Under the pieces are notes generated by a model. That model was given only the letters and a program-made list of their open reading frames with translations, was not told the origin of the DNA and ran no database searches. Positions 54,070-62,739 of a DNA stretch of 64,000 nucleotides are shown piece after piece; the stretch's first letter is position 1, and each line of letters begins with the position of its first letter. The stretch spans positions 62,919,589 through 62,983,588 of the forward strand of contig NC_090757.1 of NCBI RefSeq assembly GCF_036898095.1, read 5' to 3'. The position numbers and the translations under genes are program-made. This stretch comes from Palaemon carinicauda (taxonomy: Eukaryota > Arthropoda > Malacostraca > Decapoda > Palaemonidae).

Positions 54070-55257
54070 GTTCTACGGAACTAGAAAAAGTCTGTTGTAA
54101 AATCCCTCTGACGAAAGGACTTCTACCACTTCTCTTCTATTGCTGCTTTTGACAGAATCTGGTTAACCTGCTCTTGCAAGAGCTGTTGCCAGTAGTGGAA
54201 TACTTGTGTCTGGAGACTGAGATCACTTTTGGGTTTTGGTTGCTGTTTGGGGTTAAGAGGTTGACCTCTAGCAGTCATTCTCTGGTCTCTTCTAGACAAG
54301 CTCTCCCACGAAAGAGCTGACGCGTGGGAGGAGCTTCCTTCCCCTTCCTGGCTAAAAGGTTAGTCGGAAGCACTTCCTCGCAGTCCTTTGAAAGCAGATC
54401 TTACGTTGCTTGTGCGTAATAGCTGCTGATAAGTCCTTCACTAGCTCTGAAGGGAAGAGGAATTTTGTCAAGGGAGCATACAAGAGCTCTGCTCTCTGAG
54501 CGAGAGTCAATCCTGACAACAGGAAAGAAAAAAAGCATAGCTCTTTCTCAATAAAACCTGTTGTGAAAAAGGGTTGTGAATTCGACCGACTCGTTCGTCA
54601 TGGCTTATCTAGACAGGCAAAAATCATCTGTGACGTCTGCGAGGACTCCTAGAGTCCAGTCCATCAAGCTGAAGACCTCAATTGTTCTGAAGATGTCCTT
54701 CAGCAAGTGAACCATTTCCGACGTGGACTGCATCACCTTAGTCTTAGTTATGGCTGAACTACGTGAGGCGTCAACGAAAAGGAGAAGTCTCCTTAGTTGT
54801 AGGTAGGAACTTCCAAACCGAGAACCTCCCCAGGATTGTGCCACACACAGGATCTAGAAGCCAATCTCGTAGGGGGAAAGGAAAAAGTTGTCCTTCCTTG
54901 TTCTTTCTCTTGAGAATCCAATCGTTCAGAGTCAAAACAGACCTCTAGACTGATCTGGCTAACACTGTTTCCTTAAAAGAGGAAGATTCCTGGGGTCTAC
55001 CCTTCAAAAACTGCGAGGGCAGGCTCCAAGGTACAGCCTGCTGAAAAGTCCTCCGGATATAAGTCCGCCAGAAATGCAAGTAATCTTAAGATCTGCTGTA
55101 TGAAGAGTTTTCTGCGTTTCCTCCTCTGAGATCTATCCTGGCATACCTGATAAGGAAGCTGGCTTCATAGGTTTTAATGCCTCATTTGCTAGCATTCCTT
55201 GAGAGATTCAGCAATCCACCCAGGGGGCTGTAAAAGTCTCTATGGGGCAGCCACATC
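54070..55257 (-). other. Degraded DIRS gag/RT linker
   Basis: Short frames only (for example 54844-54605). It continues the DIRS element between RT and the hAT insertion. Around 55140-55257 it repeats a segment also present at 45440-45590 (GATAAGGAAGCTGGCTTCAT), so terminal or flanking DIRS sequence is duplicated here. Confidence 0.45.
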
Positions 55258-55439
55258 CTCTAAAGCAGTGATTCCCAACCTTTTTGTGATCGAGTACCAC
55301 TTGGAGGTCCCGTACAGTCGCCGCGTACCACCTGGTTCCAAAGAAACTAAATTCGATCAGATACCACTTTATTTCTATAATTGTAAAAATAGAACACGCA
55401 AATTAACTAAGAAAACAATAACTCAATGCGAGGGCTGTA

Positions 55440-56120
55440 TCTGCTTCTTCTCCACCAGCTGGTCAATGCGGGGCATGACTTTGCTCACAGCACATCAGAA
55501 ATCATGCCCGGGCGCAGCAAGACGGTTCCGGCTCTTCGACTTGATGGCCATGAAGGCTGAGAACCCCTGCTCGCACTCCCACATTGAGGGGAAAATCAGT
55601 AGCTGGGGAACAGCGTGACGGGATAGCGTCGGGTACGAGGAGGCCATGCTCACCCAGAAGTTTAAAGGAGAGCATTCTTTGTGCTTCGTCTTTGCTGTCT
55701 CGTCAGCCTGGATATCTATGAGTTCCTCTTGTTCCCGGTCCCAACAGGCAGATCGGCTGGATCAACGGAGAACTGATTGGCGACGTAGGCACAACATGTC
55801 ACGTCCGGGAAGTAATGCTTCAATTCAGTCTTGAGCAGTGAGAGGTGATGGACGATTTCTTGGGCAAATTCATCAGTGGGCTCCCTCTCAAGGGTAGTCA
55901 GGAGTTCGAACATTCTGAAGCGTTTGCTCTCCACGTTCTTCATCCACAGATCCAGCTTCCGGACAAACGCTCCCAGCTTCGAGATGAACTCTGTGACAGT
56001 GTAGTCGGGCCCTTGGAACGACAAGTTTAAGTGGTTGAACTCTGTGACAGTGCAGTCGGGCCCTTGGAACGACAAGTTTAAGTGGTTGAGGGCTCCAAAA
56101 ATGTCTGACAGGTAGGCCAA
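55440..56120 (-). pseudogene. hAT transposase fragment
   Basis: 56120-55716 encodes AYLSDIFGALNHLNLSFQG, then a 17-residue in-frame repeat of NHLNLSFQGPD, then FVRKLDLWMKNVESKRFRMF, typical of ZBED5-like hAT transposases. A second piece at about 55610-55440 has ECEQGFSAFMAIKSKSRNRL and KVMPRIDQLVEKKQ, the C-terminal dimerisation region. The segment between is deleted and the N-terminal BED zinc finger is absent. Confidence 0.8.
55985..56086. repeat. 51-bp in-frame tandem duplication in the hAT transposase
   Basis: Two copies offset by 51 bp (second starts at 56036) with one visible substitution. It keeps the minus-strand frame open. Confidence 0.9.
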
Positions 56121-56239
56121 CCTTGAGATAAACTAAAAATCGTTCATGACCCCGAAAGTGTTCGCGTACCACCTGGAAGGCCCTCGCGTACCACTAGTGG
56201 TACGCGTACCACAGGTTGGGAACCACTGCTCTAAAGGGT

Positions 56240-57400
56240 TAGCGATCTCCAAAGGAGAACGAGTGGGATAAAACACACGCCTCGACTTGCATACTTGTGT
56301 CCCGCATGCGTTCAGCATGCTGCGAAGAAGAGTCATGCTGCTTCCACCATGTCTCGAGGGAGAGTCATGTTCAAGTGCTTCCAGCATAAGTCCATCATGC
56401 TGCAAGGAAGCATCAACATAGCGACCCACATGCTGCAAGGGTAAGTCCTGCTCGCGTGCATCCAGCGTGCGTCCCGCATGCTGTATACGCGTCCAGCATG
56501 TTGCGAAGGAGAGACAACTGCTTGTCTATCATGCTGCGGGGACAAGTCCTAACTGCATGCGTCCAGTATGCGTCCAGGTTGCTGTAAGCTTCTAGCGTGC
56601 TGCATGCGTCCAGCATGCCGCGAGGGAGAACCTTGCCGCCTCCCGTAACGCGTCCAGAACGCTGCGAGGGAATGTACATGAGCGCTGCAGCTCGCGTGCG
56701 TTCTTTCCGCGAGAGAGAGCTCGGAACTATGACGTACGCGATTCTGACGCAGAGGAGCATCCTGCCTGCATGTGTACAGCATGTGTTCAGCTCGCGTGCA
56801 TCCAGCATGCTGTGAGGCAACGTCAAGATCCTTGTCGCCTCCCGTAACGCGTCCTGATCGCTGCGAGGGAGAGTCCATGAGCGCTGCAGCTCGCGTGCGT
56901 TCTTGCCACGAGAGCGCGCTTGGAACCATGACGTTCGCGATCCTGACGCGGGGAAGTGGCCCGCTCGCATGCGTCCAACAAGCTGCATGCGTCCAGAATG
57001 CTGCGTGCTTCCAGAATGCTGCGTGCGTCCAGAATGCTGCGTGGGTCCAGAATGCTGTGTGGGTCCAGAATGCTGCGTGCGTCCAGAATGCTGCGTGCGT
57101 CCAGAATGCTGCGTGCGTCCAGAATGCTGCGTGCGTCCAGAATGCTGCGTGCGTCCAGAATGCTGCGTGCGTCCAGAATGCTGAGTGCGTCCAGAATGCT
57201 GCGTGCGTCCAGAATGCTGCGTGCGTCCAGAATGCTGCGAGGAAGCATCCTGCTTGCGTGGGTCCAGCATGCATCGCGCATGCTGTGAGGGATCGTCAAG
57301 ATCTATACTGCCTCCGGAACCACGTCCAGATCGCTGTGAGGGAGCGATCTCGACGCTCGGTTCCATGACAAGCAACTCTCTTGTCTAGCACGCAGGGAAA
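56240..57400 (-). pseudogene. DIRS gag-like region with 18-bp minisatellite
   Basis: The minus-strand frame 57375-56413 (320 codons) has a central run of QHSGRT hexapeptides and flanking degenerate blocks with CTGCGAGGGAGAGTC-type DNA. It takes the gag position relative to RT at 54069. It has no recognised domain, and other frames are also open through the minisatellite, so coding status is uncertain. Confidence 0.5.
56988..57240. repeat. 18-bp minisatellite, 14 units
   Basis: Unit GTCCAGAATGCTGCGTGC with rare variants (GTGG, GAGT). Being a multiple of three and free of stops in every register, it is open in all six frames. Confidence 0.95.
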
Positions 57401-57805
57401 ACAAAAAACGCCAGCCTCGCGTCAACCGACGGCGAGGATAACACTTTTACCTCGCCTTTCCTATGGCGAAGGTGAGCGTACAGTACTGGGATACGTCAAC
57501 AGGATCGCTCGAGGGGACGTTCGTTCGCTGATCAAGGTCTAACATCTCCCTTCGCCTTTCGACTTTCCTTCTCCCAGGGGTTGGGGAGCATGGAAGAGGT
57601 CCCAGGCTAGGAGTATGACGGACACGAACGAACGCACCCTCCACTGCAATGCGTCATTTTACATGCCAGTGAACACTATTACTTTTAACTATTTCACATT
57701 AGATCATAATAGACCTGCCCGTTGCGAGAGATTATACTCTTTCGCCAAGGACTAGAAAGAAAATATAATAAGTTATATGATTAATATTAGTATTCTCATC
57801 CATCC
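57401..57805. other. Unassigned stretch between DIRS gag and the LINE
   Basis: GC-richer 57401-57650 may be the start of the DIRS leader. 57660-57800 is AT-rich. No recognised gene. Confidence 0.4.
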
Positions 57806-58147
57806 ATATGCCAAGGCACTTCTCCCAATTTTGGGGGGTAGCCGACATCAACAAATGAAAAAAAAATAAAAAAAATAAAAGGGGACCTCTCCTCTCTATG
57901 TTCCTCCCAGCCTGACAAGGGACTCAACCGAGTTCAGCTGGTACTGCTAGGGTGCCACAGCCCACCCTCCCCCATTATCCACCACAGATGAAGCTTCATA
58001 ACGCTGAATCCCCTACTGCTGCTACCTCCGCGGTCATCTAAGGCAACGGAGGAAACAGCAGGGCCTACCGGAACTGCGTCACAATCGCTCACCATTCATT
58101 CCTATTCCTAGCACGCTCTCTTGCCTCTCTCACATCTATCCTCCTAG
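57806..58147 (-). mobile_element. LINE family B 3' end, inverted copy
   Basis: Reverse complement of 59258-59576: the CCCCCAATTTTGGGGGG hairpin, the untranslated region and the end of the ORF (complement of GAATGG, TGACGCAGTTCCGGTAGG). It joins directly to plus-strand LINE sequence at about 58148. Confidence 0.85.
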
Positions 58148-59576
58148 GGGTTGTATGAATCAGATTTTTACAGTTAGGCAGATATGCAAGAAATATTTAG
58201 CAAAAGGTAAGGAGGTGTATGTTGCATCTATGGATCTGGAGAAAGCGTATGATAGAGTTGATAGGGAAGCAATGTGGAATGTGATGAGGTTATATGGAGT
58301 TGGTGGAAGGTTGTTGCAAGCAGAGAAAAATTTCTACTAAGGTAGTAAAGCATGTGTTAGGATAGGAAATGAAGTGAGTGATTGGTTTCCGGTGAGAGTG
58401 GGGCTGAGACAGGGATGTGTGATGTCGCTGTGGTTGTTTAACTTGTATGTTGATGGAGTGGTGAGAGAGGTGAATGCTTGAGTGCTTGGACGAGGATTAA
58501 AACTGGTAGACGAGAGTGACCATGAATGGGAGGTAAATCAGTTTTTGTTTGCGGATGATACTGTGCTGGTTGCAGACACAGAAGAGAAGCTTGGACGATT
58601 AGTGACAGAATTTGGAAGTGTGTGTGAGAGAAGGAAGTTGAGAGTTAATGTGGGTAAGAATAAGGTTATGAGATGTACGAGAAGGGAAGGTAGTGCAAGG
58701 TTGAATGTCATGTTGAATGGAGAGTTACTTGAGGAGGTGGATCAGTTTAAGTACTTGGGGTCTGTTGTTGCAGCAAATGGTGGAGTGGAAGCAGATGTAC
58801 GTCAGTGAGTGAATGAAGGTTGCAAAGTGTTGGGGGCAGTTAAGGGAGAGGTAAAAAATAGAGCGTTGGGCATGAATGTAAAGAGAGTTCTGTATGAGAA
58901 AGTGATTGTACCAACTGTGATGTATGGATCGGAATTGTGGGGAATGAAAGTGATGGAGAGACAGAAATTGAATGTGTTTGAGATGAAGTGTCTAAGGAGT
59001 ACTGTATGGCTGGTGTATCTCGAGTAGATAGAGTTAGGAATGAAGTGGTGAGGGTGAGAACGGGTGTAAGAAATGAGTTAGCAGCTAGAGTGGAAATGAA
59101 TGTGTTGAGGTGGTTTGGCCATGTTGAGAGAATGGAAAATGGCTGTCTGCTAAAGAAGGTGATGAATGCAAGAGTTGATGGGAGAAGTACAAGAGGAAGG
59201 CCAAGGTTTGGGTGGATGGATGGAGTGAAGGAAGCTCTGGGTGATAGGAGGATAGATGTGAGCGAGGCAAGAGAGCGTGCTAGAAATAGGAATGAATGGC
59301 GAGCGATTGTGACGCAGTTCCGGTAGGCCCTGCTGCTGCCTCCGATGCCTTAGATGACCGCGGAGGTAGCAGCAGTAGGGGATTCAGCATTATGAAGCTT
59401 CATCTGTGGTGGATAATGTGGGAGGGTGGGCTGTGACACCCCAGCAGTACCAGCTGAACTCGGTTGAGTCCCTTGTTAGGCTGGGATGAACGTAGAGAGT
59501 AGAGGTCCCCTTTTTGTTTTTGTTTCTTTGTTGATGTCGGCTACCCCCCAAAATTGGGGGAAGAGCCTTGGTATAT
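58148..59576 (+). mobile_element. LINE family B, 5'-truncated copy
   Basis: Covers RT fingers/palm to the 3' end. Ends with the CCCCCAAAATTGGGGG hairpin and a TATATGTATGTA tail that abuts the Tigger 2 transposase gene. About 97% identical by eye to 29453-30223 in the shared part. Confidence 0.85.
58155..59326 (+). pseudogene. LINE family B reverse transcriptase, broken
   Basis: VYVASMDLEKAYDRVDREAM (first catalytic Asp), VGLRQGCVMSLWLFNLYVDG, FLFADDTVLVAD (catalytic FADD at about 58552), FKYLGSVVAANGG, then the C-terminal domain. Stops occur at about 58340, 58479 and 58806. A CTGTA insertion at 59000-59006 shifts the frame relative to the copy at 29639. Confidence 0.85.
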
Positions 59577-61823
59577 GTATGTACTCTCTACACTTAAAAT
59601 TGATTGAATTTTCTTCTCTTCACTCTTTGCCGTTTTCTTTGAACCACTTCCTTCCTCTTCATCACGAGTTCGCTTCGTAGTTTTTTTAAAGAAGCTATCG
59701 ATAGAAAGTTGCTTGGTACGGCTTTTCAGAATGTTTCGAAAGTGAGTTAGGCAAACATCATCGAACTGCGCAACTACACGACAAACCTGCAATTTTTTTG
59801 GATGGTATTTGTCGATGAAGTCGACCACGTCTTGATATTTTCCTAACACCTCTTTTATTTGCGCCGAACCTAACACATGTTCTACCTCCTCGATCCCTTC
59901 CTCGTCATCACTCATGTGCTCAGACATAGCATGGAGTTCCTTGAGCTCCTCTGTAGTAAGTTCGTCGTGATGTTCGGCGACGAGTTCTGTGATGTCATCT
60001 GCGTCAACCTCCAGACCCATGGACTTGCCAAGGAAGACGATTTCCTCTACGTCTTCCGCTGCACCCACCACGGGATCAGGTTCGGGGTCAAAACCCTTGA
60101 AATCTTGGGGAGAAACTGCATCAGGCCACAGCTTCTTCCAGGCAGAATTGAGGGTTCGTCGAGTTAATCCCACCCAAGCCTGATCTATGATCTTCAAGCA
60201 GTGCACGATGTTAAAGTGGCTTTTCCAAAATTCACGCAAAGTTAAGTTTGTGCTTTGCGTGACATTAAAGCACTGCTTGAATAGGTGCTTGGTGTAGAGC
60301 TTCTTGAAGTTCGAGATGACTTGCTGGTCGATGGGCTGGAGGATAGAGGTGGTATTCGGTGGAAGATACAGCACCTTTATGAACTTGAATTCTTCAAAGA
60401 TATCATCTTCAAGTCCGGGGGGTTGAGCGGGTGCATTGTCAAGGCATAGCAGGCACTTTAAAGGCAATTTCTGCTCATGAAGATACTTCATCACAGAAGG
60501 ACCGAAAACTTGGTTAACCCATTGGACAAAGAACAGCCTGGTGACCCAGGCCTTCGAGTTGGATCGCCAGAAAACATGAAGCTGGTCCTTATCCACATTC
60601 TGTGCCTTAAACGCCCTAGGGTTCTCCGAATGGTAAACCAGTAAGGGCTTGACTTTAAAGTCCCCGCTAGCATTGGCACATAAGGCAAGAGTCAACCGAT
60701 CCTTCATTGGCTTATGCTCAGGCAATTTTTTCTCTTCGGCGGTGATGTAGGTTCGACTGGGCATCTTCTTCCAAAACAGCCCGGTTTCATCACAATTGAA
60801 CACCTGCTGCTCTACGTAGCCTTCTTCCTGCACGGTCCTTTCAAAGCTCTTCACAAAGTCAGCTGCAGCCTTTGTGTCCGCACTAGCAGCCTCTCCGTGG
60901 CGAACAACTGAATGAATCCTGGACCGTTTCTTAAATTTTTCAAACCAGCCACGAGATGCCTTGAAATCGTCTGAGGAACGTTCGGTTGAACTCTCCCCAG
61001 CATCACCCCCAGAGCTCGCCTCCTTCAAGTCAGTGAAGATGGCGTGCGCCTTCTCGCAGATGATAGTTTCGGTGATGGTGTCGCCAACAATCTCTCTGTC
61101 CTTGATCCAGATTAGCAGAAGTCGTTCCATCTCTTCTATGACAGGGCTACGACGTTTTGAAATGATGGTGATCCCCTTAGAAGGTTTCACTGCTTTAATG
61201 GCTTCTTTCTGTTTCAAGATTGTCGAGATCGTCGACATATTTCGGCCATACAGTATTCTTTTGCAAGTTCACTCACGCGGACGCCACGCTCATGCTTTTC
61301 AATAATTTCTTGCTTTACTTCTAAAGAATGCATTTCCTTCTTCCTTTTCTCACCACTACCACTACCACTTGCGAAACTAAGCCTTTTAGGACCCATGCTT
61401 TACGTAAAAAACCGTAAAAGGATGTACGTAAAAAATCACGATTAAAATACAGTTAATAGCAGAACGCACAGGGCACAACCACACGAAGCCGACGAGAACA
61501 GAGGAATGACCCAAGCCACGCTAATTGAGGGTCCCTCCGAGGTCGAAGTGCTGCCTTCTATCGGCGGAAATAAAAAATACATCCGGCGCTATGAGTACCA
61601 TCTACGCGTACGGGTACTGTATTGTTTACTTCGGGTGTAGAGTAGGAACGTGTTCGAATTGTACTTCGCGTGTCGAAAAATTCGGATACAACCGGTACGA
61701 CGAAAATTGCTTACTTCGTGTGTCGAAATAAAATTCGGGTGTAGAGTCGAAAAATTGCTAGAATTTTACTTCGGGTGTTGGAAAATTCGGATGTAGATAC
61801 GTTCATGTGTAGAGGTTCCACTG
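59577..61823 (-). mobile_element. Tigger-family DNA transposon (copy 2), right end intact
   Basis: The right boundary is the complement of CAGTGGAACCTCTACA at 61823 with TA at 61824-61825. The left end is cut off close to the transposase stop by the LINE tail at 59576, and no second terminus was found left of the LINE. Subterminal repeats of TTCGGGTGTAGAGT and TCGAAAAATTCGG at 61610-61800 probably bind the transposase. Confidence 0.85.
59595..61396 (-). pseudogene. Tigger transposase, one frameshift from open
   Basis: The main frame from Met at 61238 runs about 550 residues. It has a CENP-B-like second DNA-binding domain (FEKFKKRSRIHSVVRHGE) and a DDE domain with Asp at residues about 150 (FNCDETGLFWKK), 267 (CLLCLDNAPAQP) and 304 (ILQPIDQQ). 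An acidic C-terminal region and a PCNA-box QLSIDSFF follow near the end. The true N-terminus (MGPKRLSFASG, helix-turn-helix LEVKQEIIEKHERG) is in another frame, 61396-61256, because of a CTGTA insertion at 61249-61255. The last residues after IQSILSV are LINE-derived. Confidence 0.9.
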
Positions 61824-61825
61824 TA

Positions 61826-62509
61826 TATCAAAAATTAACTTAAGGAAATATACTAATAGGACAAATATATACTTAAAAATAATATATTTCCCTACATTAT
61901 AAAAATTAAAATACTTATGCTTAGTAAGTTAATATTTTAAACATTTCTTGCAAGAAAAAGAAAATAATTCACATATTTGCAAGTCATACTAAGTAGATTA
62001 CGTCACAGGATTGTGACGTCATCGCGATGGCGGACTGATTTCCTTCAAGGCATTTAGATCTCGCCCTGCTAAGAGTTTACGTCACATAATTGTGACGTCA
62101 TAATGTTTAATGTTTTTCTTTCCATTATATCTTTAAGAGTTGTTCGTTAGTTAATAAAGTAGGGGGAAAAAATTCCTTGATCCTATCCATTTCAATCTTA
62201 CGAACATAGAAAAGAAAACAAATACACACATGCCCTCTGCTACATACTGTGTGGGAATCAAGAGCAGCTTGAAAGCCGGTCTAGCCCTTGCAAAGTTTAA
62301 CAACAGAGGAGCCATCTTGAAAATCAAACTGTCCAAGTTGGACCAACAAAAAAAACTATCTTATTTTGTGTGAAAAGGAAAATCCAATATCTTTGATAGT
62401 TGAAAGGCAGCGAAAGCCATTAACAATAATCAGACAAAAGGTACTTCACCAAATTGTAGAATAAAGTAATATATCAGCGAAACGAATTTCCTAGGTGTTG
62501 CTCGATCAA
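61826..62509. other. Non-coding stretch with two CRE-like palindromes
   Basis: AT-rich. Contains two 23-bp near-palindromes at 61999-62021 and 62078-62100, each built from TACGTCAC and GTGACGTCA. No gene recognised. The minus-strand frame at 62336-62151 has no known domain. Confidence 0.5.
61999..62100. promoter_or_regulatory. Pair of TGACGTCA-containing palindromes
   Basis: TGACGTCA, the consensus cAMP-response/ATF element, occurs at 62014-62021 and 62093-62100, each preceded by the partial complement TACGTCAC. The spacing is 79 bp. Regulatory function is speculative. They may belong to a repeat. Confidence 0.35.
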
Positions 62510-62700
62510 CGGCAGGGAATTTCTGTGGAATGTTGAGAATGGTTCTAGTAACCTATGAGAGATGGCGCTCATGTATGACCACCTACTGACATGGCGGCGA
62601 TTGCTGCGAAATTTGAATTTCTGCCATGCGCGCCACGAAACGCGGGATTTAAGCTATATACTTGTATATTAACTACCAGGGAAATTACATATTTAAAAAG
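62510..62700. repeat. DIRS terminal repeat, inverted relative to 45060-45230
   Basis: Contains GAATGGTTCTAGTAACCTAT, GATGGCGCTCATGTATGACC and ACGAAACGCGGGATTTAAGC, the reverse complement of the module near 45.1 kb. It ends with TTAACTACCAGGGAAATTAC. Confidence 0.8.
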
Positions 62701-62739
62701 AAAAATTATTAGTCAAGGCAAGTCTAAAATACGGGAGAG

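Larger units (their letters stand above)
55266..56228 (-). mobile_element. hAT-superfamily transposon, internally deleted
   Basis: Flanked by the perfect 8-bp duplication CTCTAAAG (55258-55265 and 56229-56236). Termini CAGTGATTCCCAACC and, in complement, CAGTGGTTCCCAACC are inverted. It carries transposase remnants on the minus strand. Size 963 bp, against several kb for an autonomous element. It inserted into the DIRS element. Confidence 0.93.
45350..57400 (-). mobile_element. DIRS1-like retrotransposon with internal six-fold amplification
   Basis: Minus-strand order: gag-like minisatellite region (57375-56240), hAT insertion, gag/RT linker (55257-54300), RT (54069-53503), RNase H (53326 on), recombinase N-terminal and core regions within six tandem 1137-bp units (53018-46197), recombinase C-terminus (46196-45781). 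It belongs to a different DIRS lineage from the other copies (recombinase MFREWCRTNKLSS). Confidence 0.75.
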
